Source: Anaerolineae bacterium
GTDB lineage: Bacteria; Chloroflexota; Anaerolineae; S016-19
Length of the DNA stretch: 40,750 nt
Reading direction: 5' to 3'
NCBI GenBank assembly: GCA_027016315.1
Contig: JALWAP010000053.1
Span: 1 to 40,750, forward strand
Both the position numbers and the translations under genes were made by a program. Below the pieces are notes generated by a model. The model had not been told where the DNA came from. It saw only the letters and a list, made by a program, of their open reading frames with translations, and ran no database searches. Shown piece by piece: positions 1 through 12,873 of this stretch; the first letter of the stretch is position 1; each line of letters begins with the position of its first letter.

Positions 1-2364
<2,364 letters not shown>

Positions 2365-2561
2365 CGACTCCTCTCAAGAAGCTGGCTGCCACAGCGCAGG
2401 ACTTCGAATAGCAAACCCGAGACTGACCACATTATACCTTCGCGCCCACAAGAGAGTCAACCTCGCCTTCCCGAGCTTTGGGCATGGGTTCAGAGACGTC
2501 AAAGCTCGTGGTTCTTTCTCGCGAGCACCCACCTTTGCCCATTTTCGCGACCGGGTAGTAG

Positions 2562-2855
2562 TGGCTTGTCAAGCGAGAGATTGTGAGCAATGTCTCTCGT
2601 GCATAGGGACACTACGCGTCATTCTGAACCGAGGCAGTAGAGCTCAGCGCTGCTGAGCTCTATGCCGAGGCGAAGAATCTTGCAATGCTCTGGATAAGCC
2701 AGGGGCGTTCAGCAAAAGAGCGTTCAAGATTCTTCGTCGCTGAGGCTCCTCAGAATGACTAAAAGTGTGTGGCAGATAGTAAAGTCATCTGCCTTGAAAA
2801 GGGCGAAACATCGCCTTTCCTATCCGCCACCAACTGAAATATGCTTGACAGCCCA
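2562..2855. repeat. 294-bp MITE-like element, copy 1
   Basis: Termini TGGCTTGTCAAGC / GCTTGACAGCCCA form imperfect inverted repeats; flanked by GTAG on both sides (2558-2561 and 2856-2859); second copy in opposite orientation at 33010-33303. Confidence 0.8.
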
Positions 2856-3009
2856 GTAGGGGTTCGGCGTGCCGAATCCTACTGACGCTCCTTAAAATGG
2901 CGAAAGGTGTGTGAAGGATAACAACGCCTGCCCAGAGCGGGCATGGCACGAACCACCGACAAGTGGTAAAATGCAGCCAGCCATTCATCGGAGGAATACG
3001 CAGAAGCAT

Positions 3010-4359
3010 ATGTCTGAGAAAAAAGTAACAGTCGTCGGGGGCGGTCTGGCGGGATCGGAGGCCGCGTGGCAGATTGCGCAGCGGGGCGTGAATGTTGTCC
3101 TGTACGAAATGCGTCCCCGGAAGACGACCCCGGCTCACACCACCGACAAATTCGCTGAGCTGGTTTGCTCCAACTCGCTCGGCTCAAATCTGATCGACCG
3201 GGCAATGGGGCTGCTGAAAGAGGAAATGCGGCGGGTAGGTTCCCTGATCATTGCAGCAGCAGATGCCACTGCCCTGCCCGCGGGCGGCGCGCTTGCCGTC
3301 GGCAGAGAAGCCTTCTCCGAGTATGTCACAGAGGCGCTTTCAACGCATCCCCGAATCGAAATCAGGCGGGAAGAGGTGACCAGCATCCCATCGGAAGGCC
3401 CGGTGATAATCGCAACCGGGCCGCTGACATCGGAAGCGCTGGCGCGTGAGATCGCCAGGCTGACCGGCCAGGAATACCTGTATTTCTACGACGCCATGGC
3501 CCCGATCGTCGCTGCCGAATCCATCGATATGACCATTGCATTTCGGCAGTCCCGATACGGGAGGGACTCCGGCCAGGGGGATTACATCAACTGTCCGATG
3601 AACCAGGAGGAATACTACCGATTCGTGGACGAGCTGGTCAAAGCTGAAACCATACCCCTCCGAGATTTCGAGAAGGAAGACGAAAGGTTCTTCGAAAGCT
3701 GTCTCCCGGTGGAGGTGATAGCAAAACGTGGGAGGGACGCGCTCGCTTTCGGGCCCCTACGGCCGGTGGGATTGCGTGATCCTCGGACCGGCAAACGTCC
3801 TTTCGCCGTGGTGCAGCTACGGCAAGACAACCTCGCCGGAACGCTCTACAACATGGTCGGGTTTCAGACGAACCTGAAATGGGGGGAGCAAGACCGGGTG
3901 TTCAGGCTAATCCCGGGGCTGGAGCACGCCGAATTCGTCAGGTATGGGCAGATGCACAGGAACACTTTCATCAATTCCCCCAGGCTTCTCCGCCCCACCC
4001 TCCAGTTCAAAGGGCGAGACGACCTGTTCTTCGCCGGGCAGATAACCGGCACAGAAGGGTATGTCGGGTCTGCAATGGGAGGCATGGTGGCAGGGATCAA
4101 CGCTGTCCGGCTGCTCCTGGGACTGGAGCCACTGGTATTTCCGAGGGAGACCATGATCGGCGCCCTGCTCTACTACATCACCCACGCCGAGCCGAAAGAA
4201 TTTCAGCCCATGAAGGCAAACTTCGGCATCCTTCCTCCGCTGAATCCCCCGGTTCGGAACAAGAAACAGAGGTACAGAGCATACGCAGAAAGGTCGCTCA
4301 AGGCGTTGGAACCCATGCTGCAAGAAATCAGGGAGGAGATGAATGAACGAACACCATGA
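3010..4359 (+). CDS. trmFO: Methylenetetrahydrofolate-tRNA-(uracil-5-)-methyltransferase TrmFO
   Basis: [65 protein letters not shown]; internal ATG at 3010 preferred to the ORF start at 2911. Confidence 0.95.
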   Translation: MSEKKVTVVGGGLAGSEAAWQIAQRGVNVVLYEMRPRKTTPAHTTDKFAELVCSNSLGSNLIDRAMGLLKEEMRRVGSLIIAAADATALPAGGALAVGREAFSEYVTEALSTHPRIEIRREEVTSIPSEGPVIIATGPLTSEALAREIARLTGQEYLYFYDAMAPIVAAESIDMTIAFRQSRYGRDSGQGDYINCPMNQEEYYRFVDELVKAETIPLRDFEKEDERFFESCLPVEVIAKRGRDALAFGPLRPVGLRDPRTGKRPFAVVQLRQDNLAGTLYNMVGFQTNLKWGEQDRVFRLIPGLEHAEFVRYGQMHRNTFINSPRLLRPTLQFKGRDDLFFAGQITGTEGYVGSAMGGMVAGINAVRLLLGLEPLVFPRETMIGALLYYITHAEPKEFQPMKANFGILPPLNPPVRNKKQRYRAYAERSLKALEPMLQEIREEMNERTP

Positions 4360-4678
4360 CACCAGGAAAAACATCGCCCGCCCGTTGTTGAACCTCGTCG
4401 TGGCAACGGTTCTCATCCTGGTGGTGATGTATGTCGCAGAATACAAGGGAGACCTGGGGTTCGGGCTCATAAGCGACGCCCTCCTGGTCTTTGCGGCACT
4501 CCACCTGATCCTGTTCTGGCTGGTGAGGGATGGAAGCAAGCTCGGCTACTGGATTTACAGGATGGAATGCCTGCTGGTCGGAGTCGTGATACCAGGCGCG
4601 ATCGGAAGGGAATGCCGGGAAACAGCGCGGCTGCTCGCATCCGGCGAGGTAAAATCGGCTTTCGGGAGGAGGAAATGA
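4343..4678 (+). CDS. Small membrane protein of unknown function
   Basis: 111-aa ORF with hydrophobic segments between trmFO and the threonine synthase-like gene, overlapping both ends. Confidence 0.65.
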   Translation: MNEHHDTRKNIARPLLNLVVATVLILVVMYVAEYKGDLGFGLISDALLVFAALHLILFWLVRDGSKLGYWIYRMECLLVGVVIPGAIGRECRETARLLASGEVKSAFGRRK

Positions 4679-5781
4679 GCGAACAGGTCTGCACCCATTG
4701 CGGGAGCACTTTCGGGCCGGAAGAGCTCCTTTTCCAATGTCCAAAATGTGGTGGGCCGCTGGAATGGAGAGACCTTCCCCGGTTCGACCCTAAGCTCATC
4801 CAGAAGAACATGCCGGGGTTGTGGAGATACAGGCCATTCTTTCCAGAGGTACTGCCCGAGCGTCCCCTGACTCTGGGAGAAGGCTGGACACCCATCGTCC
4901 ACGTTCCCAAACTGGGGGATAACGTCCTGTTCAAGCTCGAATACGTCTCCCCGACCGCTTCGTTCAAGGACAGAGGCGTGGCACTGGTAATCAACCAACT
5001 GCACCGGTTCGGCGTTTCGGAGTTCGCCGACGATTCCTCCGGCAACGCCGGAGCGTCCATGGCTGCGTACGGGGCGATGGCCGGGATGACAGCGCACATC
5101 TTCTCCCCGGCATACGCTCCAAAAGGCAAAATCGAGCAGATCCGGGCCTTTGGCGCCGAGCTGACGCTGGTTCCCGGGCCGCGGCCAGAGGCGACCAAGG
5201 CAGCGGTGGCGATGGCAGAAAAGGGCGTTTTCTACGCAAGCCATGCCTGGGTGCCTGTGAACATCGTCGGGCAGCAGACGGCGGCCTTCGAGGTGTGGGA
5301 GCAGCTTGGAGGGGAAATGCCAGATGCTGTGGCGATGCCGGTGGGACAGGGAACGCTGCTACTGGGGATGTATCAGGGGTTCAAGCGCCTGCTGGAAGCA
5401 AAGGTGATCGACAGAATCCCGCGGCTGATAGCGGTGCAGGCAAAGAAGGTCTCGCCGGTGGTGCAGGCGTTCGAGAAGTCGCTGGACGACGTCCCGGCGG
5501 TGGAGCCGGATTACACCATCGCCGACGGCATGGCGATCACGCGCCCGGTGCGAGGGAAAGCGATACTGGAAGCGATCCGGGAAAGCTCCGGAACGGCCAT
5601 CGCCGTGACAGAAGAAGAGATCGAGGAAGCAAGGCGGAAGCTGGCGCTGGGAGGCCTTTTCGTGGAGCCGACCAGTGCAGCGCCCTACGCCGCCATCTCC
5701 CGACTCGACATCCCGGCTACCGAGAAAGTTTTGATCATGCTCACAGGCAGCGGGCTGAAGAAACCTGATGGGGGCAAGTAA
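4675..5781 (+). CDS. Threonine synthase-like PLP-dependent enzyme with N-terminal zinc ribbon
   Basis: CTHCGSTF...CPKCGGPL ribbon; PTASFKDRG PLP-lysine motif; DDSSGNAGASMAAYGA. Confidence 0.85.
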   Translation: MSEQVCTHCGSTFGPEELLFQCPKCGGPLEWRDLPRFDPKLIQKNMPGLWRYRPFFPEVLPERPLTLGEGWTPIVHVPKLGDNVLFKLEYVSPTASFKDRGVALVINQLHRFGVSEFADDSSGNAGASMAAYGAMAGMTAHIFSPAYAPKGKIEQIRAFGAELTLVPGPRPEATKAAVAMAEKGVFYASHAWVPVNIVGQQTAAFEVWEQLGGEMPDAVAMPVGQGTLLLGMYQGFKRLLEAKVIDRIPRLIAVQAKKVSPVVQAFEKSLDDVPAVEPDYTIADGMAITRPVRGKAILEAIRESSGTAIAVTEEEIEEARRKLALGGLFVEPTSAAPYAAISRLDIPATEKVLIMLTGSGLKKPDGGK

Positions 5782-5912
5782 CTACCGAAACGATCAAGGA
5801 GCTTCAGCAAAAGGCCGCCGTCAAAAGACACAGGGAAAAGGGTAACCCAAAGGGTTACCTTAGTCATAGAGCGAGTACGTGAAACTATTTCGGCTCTCGG
5901 CACACGAAACCC

Positions 5913-5942
5913 GAGCGACGGAGACTTCTCCCGTGGCCGCTC
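5913..5942 (+). other. Nested hairpin in the leader of the MFS gene
   Basis: GAGCG-AC-GGAG-ACTT-CTCC-CGTGGC-CGCTC stem between 5913 and 5942. Confidence 0.4.
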
Positions 5943-5975
5943 GCCGAGCGTGATGCCCCGAACAACCTGTGGAGG

Positions 5976-7205
5976 ATGGAAATGGATGAAGAGAAATTCA
6001 AGGTCTACGGGTATCGCTGGGCAGTACTTCTTGCTTTCATGTTCGTAGTCGCCACCAATCAGATGTCATGGATCACGTTTGCTCCGATCACCAATACCGC
6101 CGCCAAGTACTACGGTGTCTCCGTGATGAGCATCGGCCTTCTTTCCATGAGTTTCATGCTGGTCTACATCCTCGTGTCCATCCCTGCGTCCTGGGTGATC
6201 GACACTTACGGTATCAAGATCGCTGTCGGGATCGGTGCTATCCTGACGGCGATTTTCGGATTGCTGAGAGGTCTACCGGGGTTCGGGTTCGGGCTCGTTC
6301 TCGCTGCACAAATCGGGATTGCCGTAGGACAGCCGTTCATCCTGAACTCGGTCACGAAAGTCGCTGCCAGATGGTTCCCGATGGAGGAACGAGCGACGGC
6401 TGTGGGAATCGGCACGCTGGCGATGTACCTCGGGATCATCATCGGCATGGTGGTGACGCCGATGCTGACGATCCATTACGGCATTTCGAAGATGCTGCTG
6501 ACATACGGAGCGCTGGCGCTTGCAGCGGCGGTGACTTTCTTCGCCGTGGTGAAAGAGAAACCGCCCACGCCGCCGGGACCACCTGAAATGGAAGAACGCG
6601 CGCTCATGTTCGACGGGCTGAAGCTCGCCCTGCGCACCAGGGATTTTCTGCTGTTGATGGTCGTATTCTTCGTCGGGCTGGGGGCGTTCAACGGAATCAC
6701 CACATGGATCGAGGAGCTGGTTCGCCCCAGGGGCTTTACCATCTCCCAGGCCGGGATGGCGGGCGGCATGATGGTGCTTTTCGGCGTACTTGGCGCTCTG
6801 CTGCTTCCTCCCATCTCCGACAGAACCCGCAAGCGGATACCGTTCATCATCGCAGCGCTCATCGGAGCGACCATTGGAATGGTGGGGCTAACGTTCGTGA
6901 AGAGCTACCCTCTCCTGCTTGTCTCGTCGGCGGTGATGGGCTTCTTCCTGCTGAGCGCAGCGCCCATCGGTTTCCAGTACGGGGCAGAAGTAGCGTACCC
7001 GGCACCCGAAGGCACCACCAATGGGATGCTGTTGCTGGCCGGGCAGATCTCAGGCGTGCTCTTCATCCTCGGGATGGGGCTACTGAAGTCACCCAAGACC
7101 GGCTCCATGACCACGTCAATGCTGGGGCTGATAGCCCTGATGGCGCTGGCGGTGGCGCTTTGCTTCACCATGAAAGAACCAAAGATCGCGGCTCAGGGGC
7201 GTTGA
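5976..7205 (+). CDS. MFS transporter
   Basis: 409-aa multi-TM protein of MFS-like organisation; RBS-like ggagg upstream. Confidence 0.88.
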   Translation: MEMDEEKFKVYGYRWAVLLAFMFVVATNQMSWITFAPITNTAAKYYGVSVMSIGLLSMSFMLVYILVSIPASWVIDTYGIKIAVGIGAILTAIFGLLRGLPGFGFGLVLAAQIGIAVGQPFILNSVTKVAARWFPMEERATAVGIGTLAMYLGIIIGMVVTPMLTIHYGISKMLLTYGALALAAAVTFFAVVKEKPPTPPGPPEMEERALMFDGLKLALRTRDFLLLMVVFFVGLGAFNGITTWIEELVRPRGFTISQAGMAGGMMVLFGVLGALLLPPISDRTRKRIPFIIAALIGATIGMVGLTFVKSYPLLLVSSAVMGFFLLSAAPIGFQYGAEVAYPAPEGTTNGMLLLAGQISGVLFILGMGLLKSPKTGSMTTSMLGLIALMALAVALCFTMKEPKIAAQGR

Positions 7206-7323
7206 GCTTTAGTCATTTACACAGGCACCAAAAGATCAGCAAGAGCAGCAAGCAGCGCGCGACGTGCCCATCACTGAGGGGAAAAGGCTTACCAAAAGCA
7301 CAGGGAGACTGTGCGTTCTCTTG

Positions 7324-8043
7324 TCACGACGACAGCTTTCCACCCATCATCTTGGGGCCGGTTGGGTGCGGGCTTCCGCCCTCCGGCTCCAGCGTTATGC
7401 CAAGCCCCACGTACTCCGAAAGCGGTCGGGGAGCATGGAAGATTACCACACAGTTTCCATCCTGCTCGACCTTGAACACGGCACCGCTATCCCGCTTCTG
7501 ATCTGGCCGGATAAGCCATAGCTGGTAAGCCTTCCCCTTGGGCGAAGCAGGCATCCCGAACACTTCTAGCAGCCCTATTTTTCCGTTAGGGTCGTAGTGA
7601 ACCATCCCCTTAGCCTGCCCGCTCAGTTCCACCACGTGATTGCTGGCTATTAGCGACACTACCGTGGCCTGGTAAGCAACCTGCTTCCTGGTTTTGTGAA
7701 GCGCACCGGCCCAGTAGAGGTTCGTCAGAATCAACGCAATGATGGCAACCGCCGCGAGCCCCCAGGCGATCCTGTGACCCAACGCCGTGCGGAGCCGCCG
7801 GAGCACGCCGACGTAAGCCTGCCGACCGCCATTGCTTCCCAGCACCGCCGCCCGCACCGATGGGGGCGGAGACACCACGGGGATCGCGTACAGCAGCGCT
7901 TCCGTGACCTCTTCGTATTCGCTCAGCAGCGATCGAGCCTCCGGACATTCGTCCAGAAGCTGCTCGACCGCCGTTCGTTCGTCTTTTCCCAGAGCCCCGA
8001 GGGCGTATTCTGGAATCAAGTCCCTGATTTCGTCACAGTTCAT
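7324..8043 (-). CDS. RskA-like anti-sigma factor
   Basis: MNCDEIRDLIPEYALGALGKDERTAVEQLL N-terminus, one TM, C-terminal YQLWLIRPD...; adjacent to an ECF sigma gene. Confidence 0.88.
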   Translation of the reverse strand: MNCDEIRDLIPEYALGALGKDERTAVEQLLDECPEARSLLSEYEEVTEALLYAIPVVSPPPSVRAAVLGSNGGRQAYVGVLRRLRTALGHRIAWGLAAVAIIALILTNLYWAGALHKTRKQVAYQATVVSLIASNHVVELSGQAKGMVHYDPNGKIGLLEVFGMPASPKGKAYQLWLIRPDQKRDSGAVFKVEQDGNCVVIFHAPRPLSEYVGLGITLEPEGGSPHPTGPKMMGGKLSS

Positions 8044-8085
8044 GGTTCCCTCGATATGTAAACGCACCTCATATGCAGTTTGGAT

Positions 8086-8643
8086 TCATGCGCTTTCCTT
8101 CCTCCACATCTCCCTCAGCTTTGCCATGCCCAGACGCATCCTGGTCTTGACCGTGCCCAGCGGGATTCCGAGCCGGTTTGCAATTTCCTGCTGTGTGCAG
8201 CCGCGGAAAAACGACAACTCGATGACCTGGCGCTGCTCCGGAGGAAGCCTTTTCAGCATGGAATTTATCAGAATCGTTCTCTCCAGAGCGGAGATGAGGT
8301 GTGGCGAGGATATCTCGTCCCGGAGCCGGTCGCCGAAATCGGCGAAAAGCGCTTCCGGATCGTACTTTTGCTCTCGCCGCAATCGATCGATGGAAGCGTT
8401 CCTGGTTACTGCCAGGAGCCAACTTGTGAACTTTCCTTTGGAGGAATCGAATCGCTCGCTCTTGCTCCAGAGCTTCATGAACACGTCCTGAGTGATCTCC
8501 TGGGCGAACACCACGTTCTGGAGCACTTTCAGGGCCATGCCGTACACCAGACTGCTGTACCGATCGTAGATTTCGGCCAGCGCCTGCTGATCCCTGTTTC
8601 GTATCAAAGCAAGCAGTTCTTCGTCGCTAAGGTTTTCGTACAT
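8086..8643 (-). CDS. ECF-type RNA polymerase sigma-70 factor
   Basis: DEELLALIRNRDQQALAEIYDRYSSLVYGMALKVL...AQEITQDVFMKLW and QQEIANRLGIPLGTVKTRMRLGMAKLRE. Confidence 0.95.
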   Translation of the reverse strand: MYENLSDEELLALIRNRDQQALAEIYDRYSSLVYGMALKVLQNVVFAQEITQDVFMKLWSKSERFDSSKGKFTSWLLAVTRNASIDRLRREQKYDPEALFADFGDRLRDEISSPHLISALERTILINSMLKRLPPEQRQVIELSFFRGCTQQEIANRLGIPLGTVKTRMRLGMAKLREMWRKESA

Positions 8644-8713
8644 CGGGCTCCGTCCATGGGCAGACTGACGTCTACCAAGAGTATAATACCCGTCGGGGGA
8701 ATGCACAAGGGAG

Positions 8714-8753
8714 AGCGAATAAGCGAATCAGCGAATCAGCGAATGAGCGGATG
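8714..8753. repeat. 8-bp tandem repeat (AGCGAATN) x5
   Basis: agcgaata agcgaatc agcgaatc agcgaatg agcggatg. Confidence 0.85.
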
Positions 8754-9098
8754 AATCCGGTTCTTTAGACAGGCTACGCCCGCCGAACAGGGCGTTGTAT
8801 CGCTCAGAGAGCACTTATGTCGAAAGAGCGCTCTCGGCGCAGGCGACGTCCTGGTCGGCGCCGAAGGCGCCTCAAGTGCCGAATTTTATTCGGTACTGCA
8901 AACGCCGGACACTTGGGCGGGGACAAGCCCTGCCTCTACCGACTGTGACACCCCCGGCATTTTGATCGAAGCATTGAAAATCCTTGCGTCTTGGCCCCTT
9001 CGCGTCTTCGCGTTTTCTTGAATTGCTGATTGGCAGAAATCCGTGAGCCGCCCGTTTTTCGTATCTCCTATGAGAAAACATCGTGGAAAAGGAAAATC

Positions 9099-10892
9099 AT
9101 GTGGCAAGTACGGTTCGTGAAGAAGCATCTGACGTCGGAGGTGCGCTCGCTCCTGCCGGATTTGGGGTTCTGGGCGGCGTTCCTGCTGCTGGACGCCATC
9201 CTGTTCCTGCCGTTCTACCTGCTGACCAGGCATCAGTCGCATCTCTTGCCGCTGCCGAATGGAAAACACATCGATTTCCTTCGGTGGCTGCTCCATCGGG
9301 ACAACTACGACCCCTTCCGGTTGAACGCTGAGGTGGTCGGGCTCCTCGCCGTCTGGGTCTGGGTGCGATGGCTGTGGGAGGAGAGCCGAAGGAAGTGGTA
9401 TCGGCGATTCTTCGTGCTTGTGTTCTTCGTGGCGCTGGTGTACCAGATCTACGCCGGTGTGGACATCTTTCTCTACCACAACGAACCTGCTTTCTACAAT
9501 GACTACCCGTTCATGACCGGCGGGGCGAGATTCGTGTTGGACAGCCTTCAGGTGCCGTCGTGGTACTACCCGGCGGCCGCAGTGGCGCTGGCGATGGCCC
9601 TCGGTGGGCTGTACGCCCTGGCGTCGGCGCCGTTCCGATGGATACCGGTGGAACGGCTGAAGCTCTCCACCCGGCTCGCCATGGCTCTCCTTGCGGCCGC
9701 GGCGATGGCTTTCGTCGTCCATTACGGCAGCGCCGCCTCGGAGCCACAGATGGAAGTCGAAAGCCTGACCGTGCAGCTTGCCGACAACCTCCATCGCTCA
9801 ATCATCGCGCGCCGGGCCGTGAGCAACCTGAACCGGCTCGACCCTTACGCGTTCTACGACTACGCGCGCTACCACCTGCGCGAGAAACCCAACATCTACC
9901 TGTTCTTCGTCGAATCCTACGGAAGCGTGCTCTACACCGACCCCGATTTCCACGACGACTACGTGGAGACGGCGAAGAATCTCCAGGAGAAGCTGGACGC
10001 CGCCGGATTTCACGAGGCGACTGCCCTAAGCATCTCTCCCACGTGGGGCGGCGGGTCGTGGATGGCGTACACTTCCGCGATGTTCGGCGTGCGGGTGAGC
10101 AAGCAGCCCCAGTACCTGGCGCTGCGGGAGAAGTACCAGTTCCTTCCGTACCCGAACCTGGGACGCTACCTGCACAGCCAGGGCTACGAGTACATCTGGC
10201 TGGTGCCGATAGACCGCGGGCTTACGCCCAAAGAGCAGATGGAGAACAGCCGGTTCTACAGCCCCGATCGCTGGATCACGTTCAAAGACCTGAACTACCA
10301 TGGGCCGATGTACGGCTGGGGCCCGTCGCCACCCGACCAGTACACTCTGGGGTTCACACAGGAGTTCCTGAAGCGGGATGTCCACAAGCCGGTGTTCCTC
10401 TTCTTCCTGACCCAGGCGTCACATTTCCCGTTTGCGCCGCTGCCGCCGATGGTGGACGACTGGCGCAGGCTGGACGATCCGAACATCGATCACCCGAAGC
10501 CGCTTCCGGAGCCGGTTTCGTACCGGGAGCGGGCGCGGGACTACGAGGCCGCCATCAGGTACGAACTGAAGCTGCTGACGGATTTCGCGCTGAACATGGC
10601 CGGGCCGAACGACGTGATCGTCCTCATCGGCGACCACCAGCCGCCCGCCGTGTCCGGCCCGTGGGAAGGCTACGCCACGCCCATCCACGTCATCAGCAGG
10701 AACGCCCGCTTCGTGGACGGATTTCGTCAGTACGGGTTCGCACCGGGGATGGTGCCCGGAGACGGCACACCGGACATGCACCACGAGGGCCTGTACTCGA
10801 TGCTCGTGCGCCAGCTTCTGGCCGTCTACGGGGCGGACACCGGGAAACTTCCGCCGTACCTTCCTCACGGCATCGGGGCGTCGGCCCGGTAG
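9099..10892 (+). CDS. Membrane-anchored sulfatase/phosphoglycerol transferase-like protein
   Basis: N-terminal TM helices, then NIYLFFVESYGSVL, SPTWGGGSWMAYTSAMFG, FFLTQASHFPF, DVIVLIGDHQPP; start ATG at 9099 chosen by position. Confidence 0.8.
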   Translation: MWQVRFVKKHLTSEVRSLLPDLGFWAAFLLLDAILFLPFYLLTRHQSHLLPLPNGKHIDFLRWLLHRDNYDPFRLNAEVVGLLAVWVWVRWLWEESRRKWYRRFFVLVFFVALVYQIYAGVDIFLYHNEPAFYNDYPFMTGGARFVLDSLQVPSWYYPAAAVALAMALGGLYALASAPFRWIPVERLKLSTRLAMALLAAAAMAFVVHYGSAASEPQMEVESLTVQLADNLHRSIIARRAVSNLNRLDPYAFYDYARYHLREKPNIYLFFVESYGSVLYTDPDFHDDYVETAKNLQEKLDAAGFHEATALSISPTWGGGSWMAYTSAMFGVRVSKQPQYLALREKYQFLPYPNLGRYLHSQGYEYIWLVPIDRGLTPKEQMENSRFYSPDRWITFKDLNYHGPMYGWGPSPPDQYTLGFTQEFLKRDVHKPVFLFFLTQASHFPFAPLPPMVDDWRRLDDPNIDHPKPLPEPVSYRERARDYEAAIRYELKLLTDFALNMAGPNDVIVLIGDHQPPAVSGPWEGYATPIHVISRNARFVDGFRQYGFAPGMVPGDGTPDMHHEGLYSMLVRQLLAVYGADTGKLPPYLPHGIGASAR

Positions 10893-10993
10893 ATGTGGAA
10901 TGAATCCAAATGGCACATTTGCTGCGTAACACTATTGAAGCCCGTGAAGGCAAGAAAGCCTTTGTGGCCGGCGGTTGAAACGGAGAAGTACAA

Positions 10994-12175
10994 ATGCAAC
11001 GTATCAGAAGACGGTACATCGGGTGGATTGCGCTGGCGCTGGTCGTCGTGGCGGCGTTGGCGACGGTGGCATCCATCCCACTGACGCACACTGCAGAACC
11101 GGAGGTGAAAAGCATGGTTCAGAGCACACCACAGCCGATGAAAGGCCCCTTCGCCACCGCTCGGCCGCAGGAAATCAAGAAAGCTATCTTCGCCGGAGGA
11201 TGTTTCTGGTGCATGGAGGCGCTCTTCGAGCAGGTGCCCGGCGTCGTGGACGTGACATCTGGCTACACGGGCGGCGACGTCCCCAATCCCACCTACGAGC
11301 AGGTCTCCACCGGCACCACCGGCCATTTCGAGTCGGTGCTGGTGCGGTACGCCCCGTCGAAGACATCGTACCGGAAGTTGCTGGAAGCCTACTGGAAGCA
11401 CATAGACCCCACCGATCCCGGCGGGCAGTTCTACGACCGCGGGAGCCAGTATCGCACGGCGATTTTCTATCTCGGCCAGGAGCAGAAACGGCTGGTCGAG
11501 GAATCGAAGCGGGCGCTGAACGAGTCCGGCATTTTCGACAAGCCCATCGTCACCATGATTCTGCCCGCGAAGACTTTCTACCCCGCCGAGGAGTATCACC
11601 AGGATTACTACAAGAAGAACCCGGCCCGCTTCAAGGCGTACGTCGCCGCTTCCGGCAAAGAGCGGTTCTTCGAGAAGGTGTGGAAAGGGCACGAGGACTT
11701 CGATTTCTTCCCGGAGGACGACAGGCCCTGGATGCACTTCAAGAAGCCATCAAAGGAAGAACTCAAGCGCATGCTGACGCCGCTTCAGTACACCGTGACC
11801 CAGGAGAACGGCACCGAGCCGCCGTTCCGGAACGAGTACTGGGACAACCACCGTCCCGGCATCTACGTGGACGTGGTCTCCGGCGAGCCGCTCTTCAGTT
11901 CCCTGGACAAGTTCGATTCCGGCACCGGCTGGCCCAGTTTCACCAAGCCGCTGGAGCCAGGCAACATCGTGGAGCGGCGTGATACGAGCCTTGGCATCGT
12001 GCGGACGGAGGTGCGCAGCAAGCACGCCGATTCTCACCTGGGGCACGTCTTCCACGACGGCCCGCCGCCGACCCATCTTCGCTACTGCATCAACTCCGCT
12101 GCGCTCCGGTTCATCCCCGTGGAAGACCTGGAGAAGGAAGGGTACGGCGAGTACCTGAAACTGTTCAAGAAGTAA
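10994..12175 (+). CDS. msrAB: Fused peptide methionine sulfoxide reductase MsrA-MsrB with N-terminal membrane anchor
   Basis: [21 protein letters not shown] (MsrA); GTGWPSF...[17 protein letters not shown]...[13 protein letters not shown] (MsrB); hydrophobic N-terminus. Confidence 0.95.
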   Translation: MQRIRRRYIGWIALALVVVAALATVASIPLTHTAEPEVKSMVQSTPQPMKGPFATARPQEIKKAIFAGGCFWCMEALFEQVPGVVDVTSGYTGGDVPNPTYEQVSTGTTGHFESVLVRYAPSKTSYRKLLEAYWKHIDPTDPGGQFYDRGSQYRTAIFYLGQEQKRLVEESKRALNESGIFDKPIVTMILPAKTFYPAEEYHQDYYKKNPARFKAYVAASGKERFFEKVWKGHEDFDFFPEDDRPWMHFKKPSKEELKRMLTPLQYTVTQENGTEPPFRNEYWDNHRPGIYVDVVSGEPLFSSLDKFDSGTGWPSFTKPLEPGNIVERRDTSLGIVRTEVRSKHADSHLGHVFHDGPPPTHLRYCINSAALRFIPVEDLEKEGYGEYLKLFKK

Positions 12176-12292
12176 GTGTGATTTCTGGAAAGGGCGACGC
12201 CAATGACCTTGCATTTTGGTCGTTCCAGTCGGCGTTCTCCCTTCAGACTGAGTAGTTCATGCCGCAAGTGAAAGGAGATAAGGAGGTGACAA

Positions 12293-12844
12293 ATGGCTAA
12301 AGTAGCACGAGAAATGGTGGAGAAAGCAGGGGTCGATGTCGACCAGCTTGTGAAATTGCTGGTCAAGAATGCATCTGCCGAACTCACAACCTACTATTAT
12401 TACACGATCCTGAGGGTGAATCTGATCGGGTTGGAAGGCGAAGGGATCAAGGAGATAGCGGAGACGGCGCGTATCGAAGACCGCAATCACTTCGAGGCGC
12501 TTGTCCCTCGCATTTACGAACTCGGCGGTGAGCTACCGGCGGATATGAAGACTTTCCATGACATGTCGGCCTGCCCGCCCGCCAGCCTGCCCGAAGACCC
12601 GAGCGACGTTAAGGCCATCCTGAAGGTTCTTGTGGACGCCGAGCGTTGCGCGGTGCGGGGCTACAGCTACATCTGCAGCATGACGGCTGGCAAAGACCAT
12701 CGCACGTACGATCTGGCACTGGCAATACTCAACGAGGAGATCGAGCACGAGTCGTGGTTCTCTGAGTTCCTCGGCGAGGGTCCATCCGGGCACTTCATGC
12801 GGCGCGGCGAGACCTCTCCCTTCGTATCCAAGTTTCTCAGGTAG
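12293..12844 (+). CDS. Dps-like (DPSL/thioferritin-type) ferritin-superfamily protein
   Basis: ASAELTTYYYYTILR, EDRNHFEAL, DAERCAVRGYSYICSM, NEEIEHESWFSEFL; near-perfect SD aaggaggtga upstream. Confidence 0.75.
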   Translation: MAKVAREMVEKAGVDVDQLVKLLVKNASAELTTYYYYTILRVNLIGLEGEGIKEIAETARIEDRNHFEALVPRIYELGGELPADMKTFHDMSACPPASLPEDPSDVKAILKVLVDAERCAVRGYSYICSMTAGKDHRTYDLALAILNEEIEHESWFSEFLGEGPSGHFMRRGETSPFVSKFLR

Positions 12845-12873
12845 CGCGAAATCTGTAGACTCGATCGTTTCTC

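Noticed and set aside
9560-10903. 447-aa plus-strand ORF
   Set aside because: Frame-shifted shadow of the sulfatase gene, Arg/Gly/Pro-rich with no recognisable domain
12180-12245. Terminator/attenuator between msrAB and the ferritin gene
   Set aside because: Imperfect pairing (gacgccaatgacc with ggtcgttcc...ggcgttc) with no T-run; too weak to call
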